Part shown: positions 1-6,867 of the stretch, piece after piece | Numbering within the stretch: the stretch's first letter is position 1 | Layout: each line of letters opens with the position of its first letter | Assembly (NCBI GenBank): GCA_016201085.1 | Contig: JACQDO010000013.1 | Location: 1 to 9,921, forward strand | Reading direction: 5' to 3' | DNA from: Hyphomicrobiales bacterium | GTDB lineage: Bacteria > Pseudomonadota > Alphaproteobacteria > Rhizobiales > Xanthobacteraceae | Length of the DNA stretch: 9,921 nt | Made by a program: the position numbers and the translations under genes | Notes under the pieces: generated by a model | Databases searched by the model: none | The model's input: the letters and a program-made list of their open reading frames with translations, nothing else | Told to the model about the DNA's origin: nothing

Positions 1-541
1 CGCCGCGCGCGGTCATCGCGCCGCCCGGGCTTTCGATCCGGTTCGAGCGCCAGTTGTCCGGCGCGGTCTGATAGCTGGACGGGCCGGAGAATTGTCCCTC
101 GATGTGGCGCAGCACGCCGATTTCGCCGGCCGTGATACGGCGCGTCATATCGACATAGGCCGGCGCGTAGCGGCGATTGAAACCGACATGCAGGGTGACG
201 CCGGCGGCCTGGCAGGCGGCGATGGCGGCCTGCGCATCGCCGCGCGTGAGCGTGAACGGCTTTTCGCAAAACACGTGCTTGCCGGCTTTGGCCGCCGCGA
301 CGATTTCGCCGGCATGCTGCGAGTGCGGCGTGGCCAATACGACCGCGTCGATGGCACGGTCGGCCAGCACGTCGGCAAAGTTCGCCGTCAGCTTTAGGCC
401 GAAGCGCTCGGCCAGCGCTTGTTTGCCGATCGGATCGCGCGTGACCGCCGCGACAAAGCCGATCTTGTTGCTGCGCCCCTGAACCGACTCGATCAGCCGA
501 GTTCCCCAGTGTCCGGCTCCGCAAATGGCCGCGCGCAGCAT
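1..541 (-). CDS. Gfo/Idh/MocA-family NAD(P)-dependent oxidoreductase, N-terminal 180 residues (runs off left edge)
   Basis: The minus-strand frame is open from ATG at 541-539 to the window edge, so the C-terminus is missing. Residues 8-13 (GAGHWG) form the GxGxxG dinucleotide-binding loop after a first beta strand. A second strand with the ATPHSQH segment lies near residues 70-76, and EKP at 93-95 is the hallmark motif whose Lys is catalytic in this family. Members oxidise or reduce sugars, inositols and related cyclic polyols with NAD(P) in the cytoplasm; the C-terminal substrate domain is mostly off the window, so the substrate cannot be named. A purine-rich GGGGGA sequence lies about 9 bases upstream of the ATG. 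The gene diverges from the small ORF at 681 and is separated by it from the nine-gene cluster, so it is probably a separate transcription unit. Family certain, function open. Confidence 0.9.
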   Translation of the reverse strand, partial: MLRAAICGAGHWGTRLIESVQGRSNKIGFVAAVTRDPIGKQALAERFGLKLTANFADVLADRAIDAVVLATPHSQHAGEIVAAAKAGKHVFCEKPFTLTRGDAQAAIAACQAAGVTLHVGFNRRYAPAYVDMTRRITAGEIGVLRHIEGQFSGPSSYQTAPDNWRSNRIESPGGAMTARG

Positions 542-617
542 TAATGTGTTCCCCCGTCGGCAGTTGGAACCCAACAGGAGGTCAGGGCAGGCGTCAACGG
601 CAGGGTTCCCGGACCAT

Positions 618-643
618 GGAACCGTCCGGTCCCATTTGCGGTT
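618..643 (+). promoter_or_regulatory. Candidate EcfG (general stress response sigma)-type promoter
   Basis: GGAACC at 618-623 followed after 16 bases by GGTT at 640-643 matches the alphaproteobacterial EcfG/RpoE2 pattern, described as GGAAC, 18-19 bases, TT (here 19 bases between GGAAC and TT). The expected start of transcription would be about 30 bases before the small ORF at 681, a normal leader length. The first base of the -10 box is G rather than the preferred C. The match is by eye and short, so it is a prediction only. Confidence 0.45.
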
Positions 644-670
644 GATAAAACGACGAACGAATACGGATTT

Positions 671-674
671 GGAG
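671..674 (+). promoter_or_regulatory. Ribosome binding site of the 60-residue ORF
   Basis: GGAG at 671-674 sits 6 bases before the ATG at 681. It decides the start: the same frame extends upstream to an ATG at 525, but that extension lies antisense to the oxidoreductase start and across the promoter region and has no comparable site. Confidence 0.7.
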
Positions 675-680
675 TTCCAT

Positions 681-863
681 ATGATTGAAAAACCTAGGAA
701 ATACATTGAGGAAGAGCGCAAACGGATCGAGCACGACGAAGACGATGTCGTGATCAACTCCGACGAGAGCTTCCCGGCCAGCGACCCGCCAAGCTGGACG
801 CCGGTGCAAGGCGTCGGCTCGAGCGAAACCAAGAAAAAGAAGAAGCCGGCCGACGCTCACTGA
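681..863 (+). CDS. Small charged protein with DESFPASDPPSW motif, function unknown
   Basis: This is a 60-residue protein. Residues 3-22 are highly charged and probably helical (KPRKYIEEERKRIEHDEDD region). Residues 28-39 read DESFPASDPPSW, a motif I recognise from small uncharacterised alphaproteobacterial proteins, and the tail is basic with five consecutive lysines at 51-55. There is no signal peptide or membrane segment, and the composition suggests a mostly disordered soluble protein. The start is set by GGAG six bases upstream. A candidate EcfG promoter ends 37 bases before the ATG, so stress or stationary-phase expression is possible. It diverges from the Gfo/Idh/MocA gene and converges on the tartrate dehydrogenase gene with 3 bases between stops. 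The conserved motif supports it being real; the function is unknown. Confidence 0.8.
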   Translation: MIEKPRKYIEEERKRIEHDEDDVVINSDESFPASDPPSWTPVQGVGSSETKKKKKPADAH

Positions 864-887
864 CGGTTATCGTTCGAGCGCCTCGGC
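831..887 (-). terminator. Candidate intrinsic terminator at the end of the nine-gene operon
   Basis: Arms GCCGACGCTC (849-858) and GAGCG-cc-TCGGC (876-887) can form a 10-bp stem with a 2-base bulge and a 17-base loop spanning both stop codons of the convergent genes. Read on the minus strand, the stem is followed after 4 bases by a T-rich stretch at 844-831 (T interrupted by single Cs), the antisense of the lysine codons of the small ORF. No T-run follows on the plus strand. The bulge, long loop and interrupted T-tract make it imperfect. Confidence 0.42.
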
Positions 888-1946
888 GACCGCCTTGCCG
901 CAATCGACGGTATTAGCCGAACCTTTCAGGTCGCGGGTGCGCAGCTTCGGCTCGGCCAGCACTTTTTCGATCGCGGCGACGATGGCCTTGGCGGCATCGG
1001 TCTCGCCGAGATGCTCCAGCATCATGGCGCCCGACCAGATTTGCCCGATCGGGTTGGCGATACCCTGGCCGTAGATATCGGGGGCCGAGCCATGCACCGG
1101 CTCGAACACCGAGGGGAATTTGCGTTCCGGGTTGATGTTGCCGGACGGCGCGATGCCGATGGTGCCGGTGCAGGCGGGACCGAGATCGGACAGGATATCG
1201 CCGAACAGGTTCGACGCCACCACCACGTTGAACCAGTCCGGGTTCATCACGAAGCGCGCGGTCAGGATGTCGATGTGGAACTGGTTCCACTTCACATCGG
1301 GGTAGTTCTTCGCCATCTCCTTCACGCGTTCGTCCCAGTACGGCATGGTGATGGCGATGCCGTTCGACTTGGTGGCCGAGGTCAGGTGCTTCTTCGGCGT
1401 CGAGCGGGCCAGCTCGAAGGCGAATTTCAGCACGCGGTCGACGCCGATGCGGCTCATCACCGTTTCCTGCACCACCACCTCGCGCTCGGTGCCGGCGAAC
1501 ATCTTGCCGCCGATCGCCGAATATTCGCCCTCGGTGTTCTCGCGCACCACCCAGAAGTCGATGTCGCCGGGCTTGCGGTTGGCGAGCGGGCAGGGCACGC
1601 CAGGCATCAGCCGCACCGGGCGCAGGTTGACGTATTGGTCGAACTCGCGCCGGAACAGGATCAGCGAACCCCACAGCGAAATATGATCGGGCACCTTGTC
1701 GGGCATGCCGACGGCGCCGAAATAAATCGCGTCGTGCTTACCGATCCGATCCTTCCAGTCCTCCGGCATCATGCGGCCGTGCTTTTCGTAGTAGTCGCAG
1801 CTGGCGAAATCGAAATCGTCCAGCCGCAGCTCGAAACCGAATTTTTTCGCGGCGATTTCGAGCACCCGCACGCCTTCGGGCATGACTTCCTTGCCGATGC
1901 CATCGCCGGGAATGACGGCGATGCGGTGGACGCGATTGGTCTTCAT
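867..1946 (-). CDS. ttuC: Tartrate dehydrogenase / D-malate dehydrogenase (isocitrate/isopropylmalate dehydrogenase superfamily)
   Basis: A 359-residue NAD- and metal-dependent beta-decarboxylating dehydrogenase of the cytoplasm. Family members oxidise D-malate, tartrate or 3-isopropylmalate-like 2-hydroxy acids. PGDGIG is at 13-18, the substrate-binding segment NLRPVRLMPG at 107-116, RENTEGEYS at 135-143, the catalytic lysine in ATKSN at 191-195 (K193), and metal-binding aspartates D226 (HID), D250 and D254 within NLFGDILSDLGP. The C-terminal HGSAPDIYGQGIANP block is at 285-299. Length and motifs favour the TtuC/DmlA branch over LeuB, notably LMPGVPCPLANRKPGDIDFWVVREN. Substrate preference within that branch cannot be read. 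AGGA lies 9 bases before the ATG. It is the last gene of the cluster, 45 bases after the FMN enzyme, and its TAA is 3 bases from the stop of the opposing small ORF. Confidence 0.92.
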   Translation of the reverse strand: MKTNRVHRIAVIPGDGIGKEVMPEGVRVLEIAAKKFGFELRLDDFDFASCDYYEKHGRMMPEDWKDRIGKHDAIYFGAVGMPDKVPDHISLWGSLILFRREFDQYVNLRPVRLMPGVPCPLANRKPGDIDFWVVRENTEGEYSAIGGKMFAGTEREVVVQETVMSRIGVDRVLKFAFELARSTPKKHLTSATKSNGIAITMPYWDERVKEMAKNYPDVKWNQFHIDILTARFVMNPDWFNVVVASNLFGDILSDLGPACTGTIGIAPSGNINPERKFPSVFEPVHGSAPDIYGQGIANPIGQIWSGAMMLEHLGETDAAKAIVAAIEKVLAEPKLRTRDLKGSANTVDCGKAVAEALER

Positions 1947-1991
1947 GCGAGCAAGTCCTTGTCGTTGGGCGCCGGTAAGGTCGTCACACTC

Positions 1992-3125
1992 TTAGTACCG
2001 ATACGGCGCGATCTCTAATAGCGGAAATGCGCTCAAGACATGCGGCGGATTGGCCGGCGCGGCCGGGTGTAGATAAGATGTGTCGAGTTCGACGAAACGA
2101 TTGACGCCGAGCAAGCCCAGACAGCGGCGCACCTCGTCCTCCAGCAGTTCCAGCATGCGCACGATGCCTGCTTCGCCGGCGGCGGCGAGCGCCCAGCATT
2201 GCAGCCGGCCGATGCCGACGAGGTCGGCGCCGGCCGCGATGCCCTTGACGATGTCGCTACCGCGGCAGAACGAGCCGTCGACCATGATCTTGGCGCGGCC
2301 GGCGACCGCATCGACGATCTCGGGCAAGACCTGCATGCTGCCGCGGCCGTGGTCGAGCTGGCGCCCGCCGTGGTTCGACAGGTAAATCCACTCCACCCCA
2401 TGCTCAACCGCGATCTTGGCATCCTCCGCGGTCGATATCCCTTTCAGGATCAGTGGGATATTGTATTTGTCCTTGATCAGCTTCACGCTGCGCCAGTCGA
2501 GCGCCATCTGGAAGGTCTGCCCGCTCACGCGCTGGCGACCGGCGGTGACATAGCGCTTGGCCAGATCGCGTTCGCGCCGGCTGTAATGCGCCGTGTCGAC
2601 GGTCAGGCAGAACGCGGCATAGCCGTGTTGAATCGCGCGCTCCACATGGTCCTGCACGTAGGCGTCGTCGCCGCGCACATAGAGCTGGAAAATGCGCAGC
2701 GCGCTGGGCGCGGCCTTCGCCACCTTTTCCAGGCCGGGATCGCACACCGAGCTCAGCATATGCGCGGCGCCGAAGGCGCCCGCGCCGCGCGCCACGCTGG
2801 CAGCGGCGCCGGGATCGAACGTCTCGAGCGCGCCGACCGGCGCCAGCATCGCCGGCAGACGCAGCCTGCGGCCGAACGCCTCGACCGATGCGTCGACCTG
2901 GCTGACGTCGCGCAGCACGCGCGGCCGGAAGGCGATCTCGTCGAGCGCCATCCTGTTTCGACGGAGCGTGGTCTCGGTCTCGGTGCCGCCGACAATATAG
3001 TCCCAGGCATTCTGATCGAGCCGGTCGCGCGCCTTGCGCACGATCTCGTGCAGGTTCTCGAATTCGTTGGCGTCCGCACCGACTTGCGCGGCCGTCGCCG
3101 GCCGGTCGCGCGTTGCGTTATTCAT
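1992..3125 (-). CDS. FMN-dependent alpha-hydroxy-acid oxidase/dehydrogenase
   Basis: A 377-residue single-domain TIM barrel of the glycolate oxidase/L-lactate dehydrogenase family, which oxidises 2-hydroxy acids to 2-keto acids. Aligned by eye with spinach glycolate oxidase, the active-site set is complete: Tyr43 (Tyr24), Tyr149 in QLY (Tyr129), Arg184 in SRRERD (Arg164), Lys228 in LKG (Lys230), His252 and Arg255 in SNHGGRQLD (His254, Arg257). Differences are Val127 at the Trp108 substrate-pocket position, DGSFCRG (284-290) where DGGVRRG is usual, and GRLQCW (306-311) for the usual GRP. No membrane-insertion segment is evident, so a soluble enzyme is likely. AGGAGA five bases before the ATG is a strong ribosome binding site. 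It lies 41 bases after the amidohydrolase and 45 before ttuC. Family firm; the substrate is probably a bulky or branched 2-hydroxy acid (inference from the pocket change). Confidence 0.9.
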   Translation of the reverse strand: MNNATRDRPATAAQVGADANEFENLHEIVRKARDRLDQNAWDYIVGGTETETTLRRNRMALDEIAFRPRVLRDVSQVDASVEAFGRRLRLPAMLAPVGALETFDPGAAASVARGAGAFGAAHMLSSVCDPGLEKVAKAAPSALRIFQLYVRGDDAYVQDHVERAIQHGYAAFCLTVDTAHYSRRERDLAKRYVTAGRQRVSGQTFQMALDWRSVKLIKDKYNIPLILKGISTAEDAKIAVEHGVEWIYLSNHGGRQLDHGRGSMQVLPEIVDAVAGRAKIMVDGSFCRGSDIVKGIAAGADLVGIGRLQCWALAAAGEAGIVRMLELLEDEVRRCLGLLGVNRFVELDTSYLHPAAPANPPHVLSAFPLLEIAPYRY

Positions 3126-3923
3126 GGCGCTCTCCTGAACAAACGGCGTGAGTCATGAATCCGCGCCTAGAACTTCATATTCAGCAGCTTCTCGGCATTG
3201 CCGCAGAACAGCTTGCGCTCGTCGGCCGGCGCCAGCCCTAATTTTTTCACCGTCTCGATGGTGGGCGCAATCGGCCCCAAGGGTGTGTCGGTGGCATAGA
3301 CCACGTGATCGGCGCCGAAGAACTCCAGGCCGCAGCGCGTGGCATGCACGCCGCCGCCGAACATTGCGGTGTCGCCGTAGATGTCATGCAGATAATCCAT
3401 GTGCGGCCGCTTCAGCGACGGCAGGATCTGCGAATAATCCTCGTCGGAGGTGCGCTGGCCGAGCACTTTGAGCCCGTTGCCGACGCGGCCGTCGTAATAG
3501 GGGATCATGCCGCCGAGATGGTGGGTGATGATCTTGAGCTTCGGGTAGCGATCGAGCAGGCCGAAGAACACCAGCCGCACCATGGCGACGGAGGTTTCGT
3601 AGGGCCAGTGGAAGCACCACCACATCTCGTAGCGCGATTTCTTCTCGGCCGGATAGTCCGTCATCGCCGCGGTGCCGACCGGGTGCAGCCAGATCGGCAG
3701 GTCGAGCTCGGCCATGCAAGCGAAAATCGGTTCGAACTTCTTCTGGTCGAGCGGCTCGCCGGCGACATTGGTGTAGATCAGTACGCCGCGCGCGCCGAGG
3801 TCCTTGACCGCGCGCCGCGCCTCGGCGACCGAGCCTTCCACGTCGGTCAGGCAGAGCGCGGCGGCGAAGGCCGGAAAGCGCTCTGGGTGCTTGCGGCACA
3901 GCTCGGCCATCGAGTCGTTGGCG

Positions 3924-4021
3924 ATGCGCGCGAGATTCAATCCGACATCGGGCGCGGCGATATCCTCGATCGCCGGATTGGGTAGTGAGATGATCTCCCG
4001 GTAATCGCCGAACTGGTCCAT
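3924..4021 (-). repeat. 98-bp direct tandem repeat, copy A (in frame with the amidohydrolase C-terminus)
   Basis: Aligned at an offset of 98, this matches 4022-4119 at 91 of 98 positions with no gaps and no spacer. Differences fall at 3940, 3941, 3947, 3955, 3956, 3983 and 3986. In the coding strand this copy reads MDQFGDYREII then IAAPDVGLNLAR and continues into the rest of the protein. Confidence 0.97.
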
Positions 4022-4119
4022 ATGCGCGCGAGATTCATGCCGACGTCGGGCGGCGCGATATCCTCGATCGCCGGATTGGGCAGCGAGATGATCTCCCGGT
4101 AATCGCCGAACTGGTCCAT
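4022..4119 (-). repeat. 98-bp direct tandem repeat, copy B (in frame with the amidohydrolase N-terminus)
   Basis: This is the partner of 3924-4021. In the coding strand it reads MDQFGDYREII then IAPPDVGMNLAR and then runs out of frame into copy A at the junction 4021/4022. Since 98 is not a multiple of three, the extra unit shifts the frame. Confidence 0.97.
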
Positions 4120-4265
4120 CTCCTTGAAGCGGGCGTCGAGGTCGAACAGCTTGGTGACGCCGCGCAGGCGCTTGCCGATGTTCTCCAGCTTGGGCGCTAC
4201 CCGTGTCATCTCCTGGAAGTAGCGATCCGGAAAGATGTGGCAATAGATGTCGATAATCGGGTGGC

Positions 4266-5294
4266 TCATGGTTTCCTCTCCTTCTTACTTATATTCGGTG
4301 TCGGCACCAGGCGCCGCTGCAACGGCAGCGCCTGCCAGCCGAAGCGTTCGGCGATCAGGCCCCAAAGTCCTTTCGGCGCCCACAGCATTACCACGATGGC
4401 GACCGCGCCCATCATCAGCAAGTACAGGCTGCCGAGATCGGCGAGCGCCTGCCGCATGATGAAGAAGATGATCGTGCCGATGATCGGCCCCTCGATACGT
4501 CCGATGCCGCCGATGACCGTGATGAAGATCACGAAAGCGGTCCAGTCGTTCACGCTGAAGGCGGTGTCGGGCGAGATGCGCAGTTTTTGCAGAAAGATGA
4601 GCGCGCCGATCATGGCGGTGCCGAAGGCGGTCAATACGTAGACCAGGAATTTGATACGGGCCACGTCGATGCCGCAGCTCTGCGCCGCCGCTTCGTTGTC
4701 GCGCAGCGCGGTCAACGCCAGGCCGTGGCGCGAGCGCAGCAGGATCACGATGGCCGCCAGCACCAGGACGGTTAAGCCCAGCGCCAGCCAATAGGTCTCG
4801 AATTCGCGCAACTGCCGGCTTGGCGCCATGGCGATCACCACAGCGGCCGGCAGGCTGATGCCGGAGCCGCCGCCGAGCACCGAAACTTGCGACGCCAGCA
4901 ATCGGAACACCTCCGCCACCACCCAGGTGCCGATGGCGAAGTAGGCCCCGCGCAAGCGGAAGATCAGCGCCGCCACCGGGATCGCCACCAGCGCGCCGAT
5001 TGGGCCGGCGATGAAGATGGCCGCGATGGGGTGCACGTCGAGCAGCATGGCCAGTGCGAACAGCAGATAGCCGCCGAGGCCGACAAACGCCTGCTGTCCG
5101 ACCGACACCAGTCCGGCATAGCCAGCGAGCAGGTTCCACAGGCTGGCCAGCGCCACGAAGGTGAAGATTTCGGCCAGAAGCCGCAGCGTCTGCCGGTCAC
5201 CCCAATACGGCGCAAGAACGAACACGACCAGCGCCGCGGCGACCAGCATGACGCCGATACGGCTCGACTTGGTGGCGTGCTCGACGCGTGTCAT
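4266..5294 (-). CDS. livM: Branched-chain amino acid/amide-type ABC transporter permease, LivM family
   Basis: A 342-residue inner-membrane permease that would form the translocation pore with LivH. Hydrophobic segments lie near residues 13-30, 40-58, 66-86, 89-113, 117-136, 168-186, 215-236, 252-264, 268-282 and 290-305. The LivM hallmark GYAGLVSVGQQAFVGLGGY is at 58-76, and the cytoplasmic coupling (EAA-like) loop ALRDNEAAAQSCGID at 196-210. The ATG at 5294 is chosen because it overlaps the livH stop as ATGA and GAAGG lies about 7 bases upstream; the same open frame continues upstream to 5750 but that part is a shadow of livH. Its own TGA overlaps the amidohydrolase start the same way. Length fits the family (about 300-360). 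Liv-type importers also carry amides, urea and aromatic or dicarboxylic acids, so substrate is not fixed by family. Confidence 0.93.
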   Translation of the reverse strand: MTRVEHATKSSRIGVMLVAAALVVFVLAPYWGDRQTLRLLAEIFTFVALASLWNLLAGYAGLVSVGQQAFVGLGGYLLFALAMLLDVHPIAAIFIAGPIGALVAIPVAALIFRLRGAYFAIGTWVVAEVFRLLASQVSVLGGGSGISLPAAVVIAMAPSRQLREFETYWLALGLTVLVLAAIVILLRSRHGLALTALRDNEAAAQSCGIDVARIKFLVYVLTAFGTAMIGALIFLQKLRISPDTAFSVNDWTAFVIFITVIGGIGRIEGPIIGTIIFFIMRQALADLGSLYLLMMGAVAIVVMLWAPKGLWGLIAERFGWQALPLQRRLVPTPNISKKERKP

Positions 5295-6160
5295 CCCGAC
5301 ACCTTCGGAAACAGGCCTTGCGGCCGCACCGCCAGGATGACCAGGAACGCAATATGGCCGGCCAAAAGCTGCCAGCCGGGGTCGATCTGCGCGCCGACGG
5401 CTTGCGAGACGCCGAGGATGACGCCGCCGGCGAGCGTGCCCCACATGCTGCCGAGGCCGCCGATGATCACCGCCTCGAAGCCGAAAATCAGCCGTGCCGG
5501 GCCTATCGCCGGATCGAAATTGGCGCGCACCGCCAGAAACACGGCGGCAATGGCGACGATGGCGAGCGACAGCGCCATCGCCATGGCGAAGACGTGGCGG
5601 GTGTTGAGCCCCATCAGTTGCGCCACCGGCTGGTCGTCGGAAGTGGCGCGGAAGGCGCGGCCGAGCGCAGTGCGGTAGAACAGCACCTGCAACGCGGCGA
5701 TGACGGCGACCGCGACGAGGAACTGGATCAGCGGCAGCAAGCCGACCCACACGCCCTCCAGTGCCTGGAAGGTCTGGATTTCGATGGCGCCCGCCTGCAG
5801 CTTGCGGCTGTCGGCGGTGAACAATTCCAACAGCCCGTTCTGGATAATGATCGAGAGCCCGAAGGTCACCAGCAGCGGCGGCAGCAGGTCGTCGCCGAGC
5901 GTGCGGTTAAGCAGCCCGCGCTGCAAGGCATAGCCGACGATCGCCATCGTCGGCGTCACCAGCAGCAGCGAGGTGAGCGGATCGATACCGAGTGTCGTCG
6001 TCACCATCAGCGCCACATAAGCGGCCAGCACGATCAGATCGCCGTGCGCGATGTTCACCAGCCGCATCACGCCGAAGATCAGCGACAGCCCGGCGGCGAA
6101 CATCGCGTAAAGCCCGCCGATCAGCACGCCTTGCAAGATGACGTTGAGCCATTCGGTCAT
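5291..6160 (-). CDS. livH: Branched-chain amino acid/amide-type ABC transporter permease, LivH family
   Basis: A 289-residue inner-membrane permease, the usual LivH length. The N-terminal signature GLYAMFAAGLSLIFGVMRLV begins at residue 16, followed by NIAHGD (36-41). Hydrophobic spans follow across 44-56, 62-80, 95-112, 141-162 and 190-212. The conserved GGLGSMWGTLAGGVILG is at 234-250 and the C-terminal AVRPQGLFP at 277-285. The start at 6160 is 2 bases after the livF stop; longer readings of the same frame up to 6790 run antisense-free through livF in another frame and are rejected. There is only a weak GGGG upstream, so translation is probably coupled to livF. Its TGA overlaps the livM ATG. 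Confidence 0.93.
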   Translation of the reverse strand: MTEWLNVILQGVLIGGLYAMFAAGLSLIFGVMRLVNIAHGDLIVLAAYVALMVTTTLGIDPLTSLLLVTPTMAIVGYALQRGLLNRTLGDDLLPPLLVTFGLSIIIQNGLLELFTADSRKLQAGAIEIQTFQALEGVWVGLLPLIQFLVAVAVIAALQVLFYRTALGRAFRATSDDQPVAQLMGLNTRHVFAMAMALSLAIVAIAAVFLAVRANFDPAIGPARLIFGFEAVIIGGLGSMWGTLAGGVILGVSQAVGAQIDPGWQLLAGHIAFLVILAVRPQGLFPKVSG

Positions 6161-6162
6161 CG

Positions 6163-6867
6163 TCACACCCCGAAATACGCCGCCGAAATACGCTCGCGCG
6201 TCAGTTCGCGCGCGGAGCCATGCAGCGCAATGCGGCCTTCCTGCAAGCAATACACTTGCGACGAGGCCTTGAGCGCCTGGGCGATGTCCTGCTCGACGAT
6301 GATCAGCGACAGCCCTTCGGCCACAATGGCCGGCAGTCGCGCGTAGATGTCGCGCACAATGATCGGCGCCAGGCCGAGGCTGATCTCGTCGCACAGCAGC
6401 AGCTGCGGGTTCGACATCAGCGCACGGCCGATGGCCGCCATCTGCTGTTGCCCGCCCGACAGTGACGTGCTCGGCAAATGGCGCCGCTCGGCCAGCACCG
6501 GGAACAGCTCGTAGACACGCTCCAGCGTCCACGGACCGGGGCGGCGCGACTGGCCACCGATCTTGAGGTTCTCTTCGACGGTGAGCGAGGGGAACAGCCG
6601 GCGGCCTTCCGGCACCAAAGCGACGCCGCGCGCCACCACCTCGAATGCAGGCGCGGCGCCGATTGGCGCGCCATCGAACAGGATATTGCCATGGCGCGGC
6701 GCCATCAGGCCGGCGATGCTCTTTAGCAAAGTGGATTTGCCGGCGCCGTTGGCGCCGATCACCGCCACCACCTCGCCGGCATCGACGCACAGCGAGACGC
6801 CGAACAGCGCCTGGAAGTCGCCGTAATAGACGTCGATCGCGCGCACGTCGAGCAGGGGCTCAGGCAT
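6163..6867 (-). CDS. livF: ABC transporter ATP-binding protein, LivF family
   Basis: A 234-residue cytoplasmic ATPase of normal LivF length. Walker A GANGAGKST is at 38-46, LivF-typical VPEGRRLFPSLTVEENL at 85-101, an intact signature LSGGQQQM at 136-143, and Walker B LLLCDE at 156-161 followed by SLGLAPI. The H-loop position reads VEQD (191-194), as is usual in LivF proteins, which carry Gln/Asn or Asp here. It would form a heterodimer with LivG to drive the LivHM pore. The start overlaps the end of livG by 8 bases with GGGGAT upstream, and the stop lies 2 bases before livH, fitting tight translational coupling. Confidence 0.94.
   Translation of the reverse strand: MPEPLLDVRAIDVYYGDFQALFGVSLCVDAGEVVAVIGANGAGKSTLLKSIAGLMAPRHGNILFDGAPIGAAPAFEVVARGVALVPEGRRLFPSLTVEENLKIGGQSRRPGPWTLERVYELFPVLAERRHLPSTSLSGGQQQMAAIGRALMSNPQLLLCDEISLGLAPIIVRDIYARLPAIVAEGLSLIIVEQDIAQALKASSQVYCLQEGRIALHGSARELTRERISAAYFGV

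Larger units (their letters stand above)
3167..4269 (-). pseudogene. ACMSD-like amidohydrolase, frame broken by a 98-bp tandem duplication
   Basis: This is an amidohydrolase-2 (ACMSD/resorcylate decarboxylase-like) TIM barrel, a superfamily of metal-dependent decarboxylases, hydratases and hydrolases. The N-terminal frame opens at 4269 with MSHPIIDIYCHIFP; the C-terminal frame ends at TAG 3167-3169. They are in different frames because 3924-4119 holds a 98-bp duplication. As read, the N-terminal frame stops at 3937. Without one copy the gene is 1,005 bp and encodes 334 residues with no stop. Key residues in that restored protein are His11 (with Tyr9 at the expected first His), His163 in LHPVG, His217-His218 in HHLGGMIPYYDGR, and Asp295 in ATDTPLG. 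AGAGGA precedes the start, whose ATGA overlaps the livM stop, suggesting translational coupling. A possible restart ATG at 4021 would give the last 284 residues but lacks a ribosome binding site. Whether the break is biological or an assembly error is open. Confidence 0.85.

Noticed and set aside
569..597. Sigma70-like promoter for the oxidoreductase (TTGACG on the minus strand at 597-592)
   Set aside because: The -35 hexamer is good, but at 17-18 base spacing the -10 reads TTGGGT or GGGTTC, too far from consensus to call.
525..680. Upstream start at 525 for the small plus-strand ORF
   Set aside because: It would overlap the start of the divergent oxidoreductase and the candidate promoter, has no good ribosome binding site, and the added residues show no conservation-like character.
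1011..3158. Long plus-strand open frames (for example 1011-2018 and 2199-3158) opposite ttuC and the FMN enzyme
   Set aside because: They are antisense to genes with full catalytic motifs, have His/Arg/Ala/Gly-rich compositions typical of GC-rich shadow frames, and show no domain or ribosome binding site.
3937..4269. Programmed frameshifting in the amidohydrolase gene
   Set aside because: The frame change is fully explained by a 98-bp duplication; I see no slippery heptamer or stimulatory structure at the junction.
5294..5750. Upstream extension of the livM frame to 5750, and of livH to 6790
   Set aside because: The extensions translate into Arg/Gly-rich sequence lying over the neighbouring gene in another frame, while the internal ATGs at 5294 and 6160 match the family N-termini and are coupled to upstream stops.
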